A DNA stretch of 64,000 nt from Flaveria trinervia (GCA_025506515.1 CM046452.1:73567115-73631114), one strand, 5' to 3'. Positions 34,593 through 47,225 are shown, counted from the first letter of the stretch. The notes: generated from the sequence alone by a model not told the origin. Made by a program: numbers and translations.

Positions 34593-36165
34593 TTCAAATG
34601 AAGTAAGGATTTATAGATCTCATCAGCATTTGTTGTGGATGGAACTGCTGAAGCTACAGGAACATCAAGTTTAGTAGACTCAGGCAGGTGATCACTAAAC
34701 CTTGCATTTGTACCACCAGATGGATGACTAGTTGCAGGAGATGATGGATTCACAGAATCTGCAACAGCTAGAGACTGATAAGGAACATATTGTAGTATGT
34801 CCAAATCGAATAACTCCACATGGTTTTGTGGGATTTTGTCCTTTGGAGATTCATTAAACTTTACATGCAAGGTTTCTTCAACTATCTTTGTTCTGCAATT
34901 AAAAACTCTGTATGCCTTGCAAGTAGATGAATATCCAACAAAGTACCCTGCATCCACCTTTGATTGAAACTTCTGAAGTGGATTCTTTGTGTTAAGAATG
35001 TAACAGGGACACCCAAATGCTCTAAAAAAGGAAATCAGAGGGGCCAAATGATGTAACATTTCATAAGGAGTCTTCATCAACCTCTGATTCACTAACACTC
35101 TATTTTGCACATAGCAAGCTGTGTTGACAGCTTCAGCCCAAAAGGTTAGTGGCAAACCAGAATCAGCCAACATTGACCTTGCGGCTTCAATAAGGATCCT
35201 GTTCTTTCTCTCCACCAGTCCATTTTGTTCAGGAGTTCTTGGAATGCTATACTGCCTCTTGATTCCCTTAGATAAATAGAATTCATCAAGTGTGTGGTTT
35301 CTAAATTCTATGCCATTATCACTCCTCACACACTTGACTGAAAGGGAGTACTACTTTTCCACATACAACACAAAGTAGATGATGATTTGAACAGCCTCAT
35401 CTTTTGAATTTAAGAAGAAGGTCCATACAAATCTGGAATAATCATCCACAATTACCAGACAATATTTTTTCTTTGCCATGCTCATCACTCTTACTGGACC
35501 AAAAAGATCCATATGCAGTAATTGCAAGCAGGCAGTGGACTTTGGTTTTTCTATTGGAGGGAATGATACTTTGTGTTGCTTTCCTTTTAAACAAGCAGAA
35601 CAATTGTCATCACATTTGAACTCCTTTAATGGCAGACCTCTCACTAAACCATGATGGATAAGCTGGTTCATGTTTTTAAGATTCACATGACCAAGCCTTC
35701 TGTGCCATAGTTCAGATTCCTGAGGAGAGGCCTTGGAGAACAGACATGGATGGCCTTTTAGATCAATTTTCTTTGATAAGTCTAAGGCATATACTCTTCC
35801 AATCCTGTTGGCCTTCAGAAGAGTATATTCATCCAATATCTTTTCAATCATTCTCAAAACATTGGAAGACAGAATCCGACAGTTCTGGCTGGTGAAAAGT
35901 GCAACATGCCCTTTATCACACATTTGACTGACACTCAGCAAGTTGTACTTGAGATTCTTCACATGGTTAACATCATCAAATCTTATCTCACCATTTGACA
36001 CAAGCCTTTGCCGATGATGTAACCCTTAGCATCATTACCAAAAGATACAAATCCCTTCTTTCCTTGAGAGTAGTCATGAAGAAGAGAACTGCTCCCTGTC
36101 ATATGCATAGATCCTCCACTGTCCACATACCAGATGCTTCTATGGCATGCTGAAGAACCCTGCAT
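34493..36165 (-). pseudogene. Copia-1 protease and integrase
   Basis: The protease core is IWYVDSGGSMHMTG (36165-35983), with the DSG active-site triplet of retroviral-type aspartic proteases. After a frame change comes the GAG-pre-integrase zinc region (ELWHRRLGHVNLKNMNQL ... CSACLKGKQH, 36001 onward). The integrase core follows: first Asp in LLHMDLFGPV, second in RSDNGIEF, and the Glu 36 residues later in PEQNGLVERKN, so the D,D-35-E set is complete. One nonsense codon (TAG at about 35351-35353) lies between VEK and the RSDNG part in the same frame. The integrase C-terminal region runs to about 34493 (GYFVGYSSTCKAYRVFN). It otherwise stays open for long stretches, so decay is modest. Confidence 0.92.
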
Positions 36166-36178
36166 TTGTCACAAGAAA

Positions 36179-39145
36179 CTAGTTAGCTTTTGAGACCCAA
36201 ACCATTTTGGTTTTGGGTCTGTTCTCATCAACAGATTTTATACTAACTGGTTTGTCATGATTAACAACCTTTGAAGGTGGAGATGGTGCTGAAAAGGATT
36301 TCTTTGATTTTGGCTTAGTTTTCGTTTTCAGTGGTTTAATCCCAGGTACATCTGTTTGGTTAACTCTCCCTAACAGATGTTGAACCATCATAACAAGTTG
36401 TGTCTAATTGGTTGTTAAAGCCTTCAGTTCAACAGACACATCAGTACTTGTTTTTGATTGGTTCTTGTGACTCACCATGTCCTCCTTTTTGAAAGACACA
36501 TACTTAGTCTGGTGTTTTGATATTCCATGAGGAATACTTTCAGCTGTTTTATGATAAACCCCTTCCTTCTTTTTAGATTTTTGTAAGAACTTTGGGTTAT
36601 CAGTTTGAGATGTTTGTGGTACAAACTTGGTTTCAAATTTATCTTTCATTTTATTAATTTTCTTTTCAATGATTTTATCTTTGTTGAATTTGGAACCCTT
36701 TTTATACCAACATTCATCAGTGAGATGATTGAATAGACCACATATTTCACATGGCTTTTTCTTCATCTTCTGTTGTTCAACTGCTGAAGAAGACGAAACT
36801 ATTGAAGGTGTGTTCTTCAGTACTTTCTTCCTCTCAGTACTTATGTTAAGTACTAAAGGATTGTAACAACTGAAGACTTGTTCTTCAGAAGTTTTCTATG
36901 AGTACTTTTGGATTTCCTGATAAACTCTTCAGCAGTTGTCAAACCATGTTTGTTTTCATTTAGTTTGAAATGCTCTTTAGGTGTTGTTACTTGTCCTTCA
37001 GTACTTTGAATACTTTGTGAGACAACACCTGAAGTGCTTAGTTTTTCTTTGATCATGTGTTTATCAGCAATGAGACCATCAGCAGATTGATTAGCTGAGG
37101 TACTAATACTAACTTCATCCTTTGATTTTGGATTATCACTTGAGGATGAGACACATGATGATGTGGTTTGGGAATTGCTTTCATCTTCAGATTTTACTTC
37201 TATCTTGGGAGTAAAATATGTAGGAGGTACAGTGTGATTATACCCAATCCCAAACTTCACATTTAAAGCTATTTGCTTGCTGAGAAGCATTTCAAACCCC
37301 TTGCAGGATGTTACCCAGCGTTCACACTCTACTTGAGTAGCTGTAAGTGTTTCTTTGAGATTCTTATGATTCTCTAAAATGACCTCTACCTTTGCCTTTT
37401 CATTAGTGATTTGGCATTTTAATTTGTAAATCTCATCATCTTTTTCATTTAAGACAGACTCAACCTCAGCTTTTCTTTTGGAAATCACTTTCTCTAGGTC
37501 AAGATTTTGATTAATTAAAGCTACATGTGCTTCTCTAATTGAGACAAAAGTAGCTATGCATGACTCAGAACACAACTTGGCCTTAGCCTCAGAAGATACC
37601 TGTGGTACCTGTGATGATGAAGCATTTGAGCATGAACTATCAGTAGACTCCAGGGCCATAAGAGCAAGATTTCTAAAAGGATTTTCACCACCATGTTGAC
37701 CAGCATCAGAAAACAATTGTTCAGGATAACCATAAAGATCATCTGGTAAGCTACTCCAGTCAACAACTCTAGGTGTGAAAAAGCTTTGATGTGATTGAGA
37801 TTGAGATTGTTGATTTGATTGAGATGGTTGAGGCCCAGGTAGGGCATGTGGTTGTTGAGCTATGGGTACTGGAACCTGACTGGACTGAGGCATGTAAAAA
37901 CAGAGATAAGGATATGGAATTGGACCTTGAGGGACAAAATATGCACGAGATGATTGAATTTGTGAATGATGACCAGAACTGATAGAATGTTGCCCTTTGT
38001 TTTGTGAGCTATTGCATGGAAAGGTCACAAAGGGTGCAGAAGAGTTAGATCCAGATGATCTACACTCTCTTGCAAAATGTTCAAGTCTATGGCACTTGTG
38101 ACACCTCAACTTGCTCTTGTCAAAACCAACTTTGGTTTTTCCAGAGAGACCAGGAAATTATCTACCTATCCTTTTGTAAAATTTTTGAGATCTGATATTG
38201 ATTAATGCCATTTGGCTCAAAGTATCCATCTCTTCCAGATCATCATCAGCAATTCCTTTCAAATCATCCATCAAAAAGCACAAATTATCACTACTACACC
38301 CTGAATTACTATCAACACCAACAAAAGCAGGATCTCCACTATTTGAAGAGAAACCTATATGCTCATCATAAGAACTTTCTGATGCAGCATATTCTAACTC
38401 ATGACCGACCAGAGTAGTATTCCCTGGTACAAAATCATCAATGAACTTCCCAGATGAAGCCAGTTTCCTTTTCTGTTCTATCTCTCTTTCAAATGTTAAC
38501 AGTTTCCCATGAAGTTGGGTGAGAGATAGATTGTCCAGATTTGCACTGGAGCGTAGGACAATAGTATATGTGTCCCATCTCTTAGGCAGGGATCTGAGAA
38601 ATCTGTTGTTCATCTGACTATTTGTATATTCATGTTTAACCATTTTCAGCTCAGATATCAAACAAAAAAATCGCTCAAACTGACTCACCCTTTCTATGAG
38701 AGAATGTCTCATATTGCTGGGCAAGGATCTCTCTATTGTTTGCCAAGACCTCATCAGTTCCTCCAAATTGTTCTTTCAGAGCAACCCAGAGGTCATGAGC
38801 AGTTTCATGATGCATAAGTCCAGAATAGATTTCATTAGGCAGTGCCATGGCCAGAATTCCATGGGCTTTAGCATCAATTTCAAACAGTTTCAGATCTTCA
38901 TCTGAGTATTGCTCTTTCTTCTTCGGAACCATCTCATTGGTTTCCGGATTACTCACCATAGGCTTATATGGTCCATGAACCACAGATTTCCAACAACCTG
39001 AATTATTGACAGACAGGTGATGGAGCATTCGGCGTTGCCATATGTTATACTCACTCCTAACAAGCATCGGAGGCTTTGCTGAGGAGCCAGTATTGTGAAG
39101 ATCATTGATTGATGTAGCCATTTTCATCGATTCAAACAGGTTCAA
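36179..39145 (-). pseudogene. Copia-1 gag with two zinc knuckles
   Basis: Begins at MNLFESMKMATSINDLHN (39145; a second Met at 39121 is an equally good start). The UBN2-type capsid region includes SEYNIWQRRMLHHLSVNNSG, HDLWVALKEQFGG and, after a frameshift near 38700, MNNRFLRSLPKRWDTYTIVL. A first CCHC knuckle is CHKCHRLEHFAREC (38109-38040). A long Ser/Gln-rich and charged linker follows (36853-38040), then a second CCHC, CEICGLFNHLTDEC (about 36755), and a lysine-rich tail. A capsid region with two separated knuckles is unusually long for Copia and fits the SIRE lineage. Gag packages the element RNA into virus-like particles. Frames change at about 38700, 38130 and 36800. Confidence 0.88.
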
Positions 39146-39339
39146 TGAAATTTTAACAGATCTAGCTCAAAAACTCAACAACTCAGTTTGAAACAAGACG
39201 AATCTCAAATTAATTCACTGGAAGCAACAGAAAATCAAACTCTATAACCAATTCTTGCAAATTTGCTAATTTGATCAAACTCATATATCAAAAGAGCAGT
39301 TTCAATGATCAATTGTTAAATCGATCAATGATTAACCTT

Positions 39340-39351
39340 GCTCTGATACCA
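39340..39351 (-). other. Copia-1 primer-binding site
   Basis: Plus GCTCTGATACCA; TGGTATCAGAGC on the element strand, two bases inside the 5' LTR. This is the standard plant initiator tRNA-Met primer site. Confidence 0.9.
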
Positions 39352-39353
39352 TT

Positions 39354-39629
39354 TGAAAGGATCGGGATCTAGTTTGATCAATTAGATTAAGATTTGCAGT
39401 GGAATAGAACAAGAATTAGACAAAATTTTAGCAAGAATAATATGAATATTCAATCAAACAGTGACAGTTATAGAGAGAGAAAGTTTTCTGCAAATAGAAT
39501 ATTTTCATTCACGCACAAGCTTCGGCTTCAAAGAAATTAGGTCAACATTCCTTTTATAAAGGAATGTGACATCAGCTGATGTCACTTGATAGTGACATCT
39601 AACTGATTTATACAAACAACTGAAAGTAG
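39354..39629 (-). repeat. Copia-1 5' LTR, truncated
   Basis: Matches the first ~275 bp of the left LTR from TGAAAGGATCGGG to CAACTGAAAGTA and then stops abruptly at 39629. The remaining ~450 bp and the closing TSD are missing, so a deletion removed the outer part of this LTR and possibly some Copia-2 sequence. Confidence 0.85.
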
Positions 39630-40734
39630 TACAAGAGTCATTAGCAAGTTTAGAAAATCATACTAGAACTACAAGATGCACATAACGATTTTGACTTTCG
39701 AGAGTTGCAGCTCACGATGATTGTTAGTATACTTGTCCTCTTAAATCCATACACAGATTTTTAACACATATTGGTGATGATTTAAGGTTTAATTATTTCA
39801 ACAAGCATTTGTGGATCCCACGCTTATATGGTAATCAACGTTCCTCAGGATATTTTTGAGCGGTCTACGGGTAGCATTCAAGAAGAAACTATTGTAGAGC
39901 TTTCAAAGTGACGCTAAGCCTTAGGTCAGTGCCATCATATAGCAGAGAGGCGCAAACAACAATGAATTCTTGAATATTTAGGTTATGCTTATCCTCAGGT
40001 CAGTGCCACCGCACAATAGAGAGGCACACAACCTATCTTCCTGTTTGAGCAATTATCTTCTTTTTGCACAGATCGCACCAACAAAATAGGTTATTAGCTT
40101 GATTGCTTTTTTGCATTTTTCATGTGCTTTGCTCATTTTATGGTCATCCGCACACATTTGTGTCGTTTATTTTGCTCGTCACCCCTTATTGGAACTTCGT
40201 TTATTGTGTTAACCAGGGATAAGATGATAACCCACAACTTGTTGAACAACTTAGTTTGAACTTGAAATCACCAACGAGGTCTACTTATCTATTGTGTTGA
40301 ATCTACCGACACATCATCTAATGGTCTAGCAACCTCCAGGTCTGCTTTCTCCGTGTTACCTTAGTAGCAGCTAGTTTTACTATCATTTTTCCTTTTATGT
40401 TGCTTAGACTTCTCAGACTTATACTTCAAATTTTGCATCTTAAACAGTTTCATTCTTTTAAAGTTTCAAACTCTTTGTTCCTGTGTACCATCATTCTCCA
40501 TAGACATTGAATCAGTATCACAGATACGATCTCATTTCTATTAGCTAGACTATCCTCCTCCCTCGTTTTTTTGAGTACTGAAATTAAAACATCTAATTTA
40601 ATACTAATGTAAACTACTCTCCCCCTAAGATTCTAAAACCAAAAATGTTTTTGCGTTTAGAATATTAATAAGCAAAGAAATAAAATAAAATAAAATAAAA
40701 AAATAAAAAATAAAAATGATGTCTACTTGTCGGA
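39630..40734. other. Copia-2 spacer between pol and the Copia-1 insertion
   Basis: No open frame was recognised. It contains an imperfect direct repeat, AGGTCAGTGCCATCATATAG with AGAGAGGCGCAAAC near 39923, repeated as AGGTCAGTGCCACCGCACAA with AGAGAGGCACACAAC near 39995, and an AAAAT-rich microsatellite at about 40675-40720. It is non-coding element sequence downstream of RNase H. Confidence 0.6.
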
Positions 40735-42614
40735 CTAAGTACTATCTTCGTCAGAAATCACTTCACTTTTCTTTTTAACGCCATTGACCTCTAACAGATA
40801 TAAAAAACGTGGTTTATCAAAAGCTTTTGTGTAGAGGTCAGCGCGTTGAAAATCCGCATGAATTTTAACAACATCGATTAAATTCTTTTCAAAACAATCA
40901 CGTATAAAGTGATATTTAATGCCGATGTGTTTGGTCTTAGGATGTTGGACCGCATTTTTAGTTACGGCTATAGCAGTAGAATTATCAACAAATATAGGAA
41001 TGCTAGAAAATTTCAAACCGTAGTCCCGCATTTGCTGTTGAATCCAGATGATTTATGAGCAGCAGCTTGCAGCAGCAACGTATTCAGCTTCACAAGTTGA
41101 CAGAGCAACTGATGTCTGCTTCTTACACTGCCATGTGACTAATCGTCTCCCAAAGAATTGACATCCTACTGAGGTTGACTTGTAGTTCATTTTGCATCCG
41201 TCATAATCCGAGTCACTGTACGTTGTAAGCTCAAAGTCATCGTCATGTGGATAACACAATCCAAGTGTTGGAGTACCCTTCAGATAATGAAATATCCTTT
41301 TGACGCCTATGAGATGGTTGACTTTCGATTTTGCCTGATATCTGGAGCACAGACACGTCGCGTACATGATATCAGGTCTTGATGCAGTGAGGTACATGAG
41401 GCATCTGATCATTCCTAGGTATATAGTGGCATCCACCAGATCACCATTTTCGTTGGGTGCTACGTCATGGTTTGTAACAAGTGGAGTCCCAGCTGCGGAA
41501 GCATTCTCCATATCAAACCGACTTAGAATATCACCTACATACTTGGTCTGATGTAGAAAAGTGTCCTTTGGTGTCTGATCCACCTGTAACCCGAGAAAAT
41601 ACTTCATCTCTCCCATGGCACTCGTCTCAAACTCGGCTTTCATAACTGCTTCAAATTCTGTACATAGTTCTTTGTCTTTGGAACCGAAGATTATGTCATC
41701 AACATAAATTTGAACAAGCAGTAAGTCACCATCCCTTTCTTTGATGAACAGTGTACAGTCAATCACTCCTCTACGAAATCCGTGTTTCACAAGATGAGTC
41801 GAGAGTTTTTCATGCCATACTCTTGGGTCTTGATGAAGCCCATAGAGAGCCTTGTCTAGTTTTTAAACTCTGTCCCGATGATACGGATCCTCAAATCCTT
41901 CAGGTTGACTGACATACACTGTCTCCCGGATTTCACCATGAAGAATGCACTCTTTACATCCAGTTGGTATACTGTAATCTTCATGTATGATTCATAGGCT
42001 AGGAAGATACGGATTGCTTCCATTCTCGCCACAGGTGCAAAGACTTCATTGTAATCAATCCCCTCGACTTGTCTAAATCCTTGAACTACAAGTCGAGCCT
42101 TGTTTCTGATTATGACACCTTGGTCATCTTTCTTATATTTCAAGACCCATTTGGTGCCAATGACCTTAGCACCTTTAGGTCTATCCACTAGTGTCCATAC
42201 ACCTAACTTCTTGAACTGAAGAAGTTCTTCTTACATGGCACTCACCCATGCCTCATCGTTTAGGGCTTCACTAACATATTTTGGCTCAAATTGAGACACA
42301 AAACATCGATACGCACCATCGTGAAGATATCCCTTTTCCATTACCGAGGCATAATCAACTGAGTATAGCTGATTTCTTGTCTGAACTGTTGATCTTACAT
42401 CTCCAATGACATTGTCCAGAGGATGATAAACATTTAAGCGTGATCCAGGAGTGGTGGGTATAACTACCTCATGATCCAGATTGTGAACAGAAGGTTCGGT
42501 ATATGAGGCAGTGGGAGTGTGATGTTTCGAAGTGTCAGAGGCATCAACATCGGATGCTTGTGAACTTGCATTAGTGGGAACCTGTTCCTCTTGATCCACC
42601 TGATCGTTCTCCAC
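40735..42614 (-). pseudogene. Copia-2 reverse transcriptase and RNase H
   Basis: Reverse transcriptase: LNDEAWVSAM (42240), GTKWVLKYKKDDQGVIIRNK, VFAPVARMEAIRIFLAYESY and VYQLDVKSAFF (42188-41856), then after a frame change LFIKERDGDLLLVQIYVDDI, with the YVDD catalytic box at about 41700, and MGEMKYFLGLQVDQ. RNase H: YSDSDYDGCKMNYKSTSVGC, STCEAEYVAAASCCS, a TAA nonsense codon at about 41053-41055, and VQHPKTKHIGIKYHFIRDC to about 40735. A disrupted linker carries the VMEKGYLHDGAYRCFVSQFE region before reverse transcriptase. Two frameshifts and one stop were noted. Codon decay is heavier than in Copia-1, as expected for the older host element. Confidence 0.9.
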
Positions 42615-44146
42615 GTCTTTATCATCTGAGGAAGAGTCACTTACTTCTAGTGCTCCCCCTGAATGACTGGAAGACTCACCTTGTGAACCTGATGTTGTTA
42701 AGTCTTATGACGGTGTGTTTAAGACATCATACATCATTTTGGTTGCTAACTCATCTTCGGGAGGAGAGAGAAGGATGTTGAAGGACTTAAAGAATCCATC
42801 ATAATCGAAGAAGAATGAGGGTCTTTTGCCAGCTAGTGGGGTGGTGTATCTCTAAGCGTCGACGTTACACCACACTTCTACTTGACCCATTGAGTTGTTG
42901 TAAACCCTCTTATTCGCTATGTTGTATCCTAGAAAGATTCCTTCTTCAGCCTTCTCACTGAACTTCCCTAACTGAGTTTTCTTCAAAAGAGTACATGGTG
43001 CTCCAAACGGTTCGAGGTACTCTAGATTAGGTTTACATCATTGTAGTAACTCGTAACATGTTTTACCATGACTCTTGACCACCAGGACTCGATTTAAGGT
43101 GTAACATGCATTTGCAACTGCCTCATTCCAGAATTGAATGGGCAGTTTCGAGTCTGCTAGCATTGTTCGGGCTGTCTCTATCAGGCTGCGATTCTTTCTC
43201 TCAGCAACTCCGTTCATTTTAGGAGTGTATGTAGATGTGAACTAGTGCATAATTCCTTTTTCTTTGCAGAATGCCTCCATCCATTGGTTCTTGAGCTCGG
43301 TACCGTTTTCTGAGCAAACTAGTCGTACCTTCAACTTGTAAAGTGACTCCATTGTAGTTACTAGTACTTTGAATGATTCAAATGTCTCTAATTTGGATTT
43401 CAAAAATATTACCTAAGAGAATCTTGAGTAATCATCTGTAACTACATAGCAGTACAGGTCGCGAGCAATGCTCCTTGTACTGACTGGACCAAACAGATCC
43501 ATGTGTAGAAGCTCAAGAGGTAACTCAATGGAGTTAACTTTATTAGCCTTATGAGCTTTCTTGGTCTGTTTTCCTTTCTTACAAGCGACACAGAAATCTA
43601 GCAGTTGGAAGTTCTTAACGTTTACGCCACACACTAGATCATTCTGAATCAAGTGGTTCATTTTCCGGGGATTTATGTGTCCCATTCTCCTATGCCAGGA
43701 GATGGAGTCCTTCTCTATTGCCTTTGACAAGAAGCATTGTACTTGAAGATCAGTTGTGGAGGCCTTTGATAGATCCAAGACATATAAATCATTATATCTT
43801 GAAGTTGACATTAAGACTTGGTCCACTGGGATTACATACTCTTTCTTCAACACATAACACTTCTTGTTGTCAAAGACTACCTTAAAGCCTTTGTCACAGA
43901 TTTGGGATATAGAAAAGAAGTTATTTTGAAGTTGTTGAACATAGTTTACCTTATCAAACTTCACTTTCTGGTTTCCCACTTCTCCTTGAGCGGTGATGTA
44001 GCCTCCTTTATTTCCAGCAAACGAAACGTGTCCTCCTTTATTTGTTTGACGTTTGAAAGGAGAGACAATTTCCCAGTCATGTGCCTTGATGCACCGCTAT
44101 CAACAATCCAGGTATTTGTAGAAGCACTATAGCGGACACCCTGCAC
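42615..44146 (-). pseudogene. Copia-2 protease and integrase
   Basis: The protease core is NTWIVDSGASRHMTG (44146-44060), with DSG intact. The GAG-pre-integrase region is SISWHRRMGHINPRKMNHLI with CVACKKGKQ (43979-43413). The integrase core has the first Asp in LLHMDLFGPV. The block that should read SDNGTE appears as SENGTE (about 43312), so the second catalytic Asp is replaced by Glu. The third acidic residue survives in NGVAERKN. In-frame stops occur at about 43413, 43244 and 43036. The mutated active site plus the stops make this integrase dead. Confidence 0.88.
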
Positions 44147-46952
44147 ATTTGAAGGAAATGATTAGTTTAGGTAAGGGACCCAAGCCTTAACTGGCTTGGG
44201 TGACCCACAGGCATCACACATCATAAATTCTACCCACTGTCCATTAGAAGGTGAGGGCAGGTCTGTTTTCTTCTTGTTCTCATTATCAGACACTGAACTT
44301 AATTTTTCCTTCCATAAGCCAATTTTGTGTAAGGCCTGTTTGTGATAAACAAACGACAGGCTTACGGTTTGAACTTTATGTTCACTAATCCTTTTTGGTG
44401 GAGTGATAAAGCTCCATTTCGAAGAACTTGGTTTAGTGTCATGAAGTTCAACTTTCTTCCTTGGTGTTTGATAGTAAAGACAATGAGAAGCGATGTATCC
44501 ATACTTTCCACAGTTGTAGCACGATCTACTTTTAACATGTTAGTGGAATGGTTTCTATGGGGAAGTGTGTGACACATGTGTAACTTTAGGTTGTTTAGGT
44601 TTTGACACTTCTTTAACAAAATTCATGGTTTGAACATTTTTAGCATCTTTAACCTTTCGTTTATTTGGACTAAGACATGGTGCACGTGATTGGTTAACTT
44701 GTTTGGTCTTTTTGGGTTCAGTATGAGACATGCTTGAACCTGACTTTATCTTAACCTCTTCAAATTGTTTATCCAAATTAGCAATAGGCAACTTACCTTT
44801 AGATTGAAAAGTGGCCTCCTTCTGTTTAGTGACAGATTCCTCCGATTTACTCGTGGAATCTGGATCACTAACTAGAGGAGTCGACACCACATGATCCTTG
44901 ACAAGGTTGTTATTTACTTGTCTATATTTAGCATTTAACACTATCTCATGTGGTGGTGGAACCACTTTGTATCTCAGCCCATCCCCATTGTTTTGTTCTC
45001 TCACTAAGTGTTGTATTATATGAGAAGAACTTGTCCAACTTTGTGGTTTTTGTTTTAATGAGTTTACTTCGACTTCCAAAACTGCTTTTTCTTTCTTAGT
45101 TTCTTCTAGGGAGTTTAAATAGAACTTTATGTCATTTGCTTGGTTAAAAGCAACAACCTCGGTTTCCCTTAGTTGTTTATTTAAAAGCTCTATTTTCTCT
45201 TTGTAACTATGCTCTTTTTTTTAAAATTCGGTTAGCCTCTATGCACAGTTGCAAGTCATTTACTAAGCTATCATTGTGATCTAATAACCTAGAAAATTTT
45301 GAATCTATGCTGTCTCTAAATTTATTACATTTAGTACAAGCATGATTATCAAAAAGTTGGTCTGTGGTACTTACCTGAGAGGGCTCGGTTGAATCGGCCA
45401 TCATCATAGAGTTGACTGTTCGGGTGCTGGTGATTCTGAACATGTTGTTCTTGGACCATCTTCATTCAGGTGAGTGACCACATTAGCAGTATCTTCATGA
45501 TCTGACATTACTAGTTCAACTGCTACATCACCTTCACTTGCAGTGTCATCATCCAAAACCTTAACATTTGCAATGTTGGACTCACCCGGGGAAACAAAAC
45601 GAAAGGTCCAATCTTGACCTTCGTCATCTTGTGCAGTGAGAGCTTTAGGATCTTTGCTTGATGATGCAGCTTCACTTATGGGTTTGCCTTTACGGTTGAA
45701 TGATGAGAAAGGATTACAGTTACCTGTCTTCTTGGGCTTCACACATTCACGTTTGAAGTGCCCATTTTCTTCATAGTTGAAACATGTAACTTTCGTTTTA
45801 TCGAAACCAAAAGTAGTATCCTTAATGGCTATCAAGTTCTGTCCTGTCTTCTTCACAAACTTCTTGGCTCTACGGACATCACTCGCCAATGCCCACATAA
45901 TATCCATTCTTTCAAATTCATTCTCGTCCACCTGCTCGTAATCCTCATAAGCCAGATGGCAATTTCCAATCTTTCTTGCAACTAGTCCATCATAAGAATG
46001 AATAACTGCAGCTAAGAGGTCCATATGCTCCTTTGCAACCCCCACAGTGATATTCCCAAGATTCTCGGTCTTCAACTTCGTCGCATTTGATTCAGGTACT
46101 ACATATTGGGTGCTAGATGACCCAGATGTTTCAGATCCTGAAGTAGAGGCTTGCGAATGAGCTACTGAACTTGACACAAAAGTAGTTTGAAGTGGTGCTC
46201 CTGAGCTTTTTGAGGTGGAAGTTGAATTATACAGAGACGAGTTTTGATCATAAGATCCTTTCTAAGACCTGTACTTTATCCTTAGTTCCTCCTCCTTTAG
46301 TTTCAGGATGAAGTCGTTTATGTCTAATTTGGCTAGTATATTGTTCTCCCTCAAATTAGACACAAACGAGTCCTACTTCGCTGGCAATCCATCAGCAAAG
46401 CTTGAGACCTTATCTTCCATTGACGTTGTAACCCCATGAGTGTACAACTCACTCATTAAATGGTAGAATCGGTCGATGACATCATCCAAGCTCTCCTTGC
46501 CCGTCGATGAGAAGATATCGAACTCCTTCTTCAAAGCTTTAGCCTTTAAGGCTTTTAACGATGCATTCTCGTCATATCGTTTTTCCAGAGCCTCCCATAA
46601 TTTCTTTTCCTGCTTATTCTCAGAAAATATCCTTAGGTATCGACTGAGTCAACAGAGCATAGACCTTTTCCTCAGCATTGTACTTCACCTTCTTGCTATC
46701 AGTCATGCCGCCTAGAGTAAGTTTGACGCCATCAGCACCAACCGGCATACTATAATCAGTCTCGATTGATTCCCACATATTGGGATCAACACCATTTAGA
46801 TAAATTTTGAACCTTTGCTTCCATTATGGGTAATCGTATAACGTGATAAGCTTAGGCGGCTTATTGTGATTCCCAATCTCGTTTTCCAAAAGTAACAGGT
46901 TCTGGATACGCGAGTCCCTACCTGCAGTAAACGCCAAGTACTGTTCTTCCAT
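44147..46952 (-). pseudogene. Copia-2 gag with two degenerate zinc knuckles
   Basis: Starts at the ATG at 46950-46952 (MEEQYLAFTAGRDSRIQNLL). The capsid region includes KLWEALEKRYDENASLKALK and LDDVIDRFYHLMSELYTHGV. In-frame stops stand at 46824-46826 (TAA), 46373-46375 (TAG) and 46262-46264 (TAG). The next piece (46177-45404) has LVARKIGNCHLAYEDYEQVD and a knuckle CFNYEENGHFKREC, in which the second Cys is Tyr. A charged helical stretch follows (45443-44555), then a second knuckle, CYNCGKYGYIASHC (about 44530), in which the His is Tyr. The two-knuckle layout parallels Copia-1. Both knuckles have lost a zinc ligand. Confidence 0.85.
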
Positions 46953-46984
46953 TTCTATATACTTCAAGAGTTAGAACAAAACTA

Positions 46985-47225
46985 TTCAACTGGTCCGAAT
47001 GGAGAGATGCGATTGGGTCAATCGTGCGGATGGACTAATACGGATGAGACAATCGTGCGATTGAATCAATGCAAATGAGTCAATCGTGCGATTGAGCAGG
47101 TGCGGTTGAACAATGCGAATGGGGTGTTTAGTCGTACGAATGGATGGGCGACTGACTTCAATCGTGCGTATGGGAGGTGCGATTGAGTTCAGTCGTGCGA
47201 TTGAGCCAATCGTGCGACTGAGGCT
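46985..47225. repeat. Palindromic TCGTGCGA-type word array in Copia-2 5' leader
   Basis: Between the 5' LTR/primer site and the gag start. It includes CAATCGTGCGATTG twice (47050-47063 and 47081-47094) and further TCAATCGTGCG and AGTCGTGCGATTG words every 12-30 bp. This places the array in the untranslated leader of the genomic RNA. Confidence 0.85.

Larger units (their letters stand above)
24908..39629 (-). mobile_element. Copia-1: Ty1/Copia element nested in Copia-2
   Basis: Transcribed leftwards. The 3' LTR is on the left (24908-28768, itself split by a hAT element) and the 5' LTR on the right (39354-39629, truncated). A polypurine tract and a TGGTATCAGAGC primer site border the interior, which holds gag, protease, integrase, reverse transcriptase, RNase H and an extra ORF. 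Over the ~275 bp shared by the two LTRs I count about a dozen differences by eye, so the insertion is not recent. No closing TSD exists because the outer part of the 5' LTR is missing. Every coding block has at least one stop or frameshift. Confidence 0.9.
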
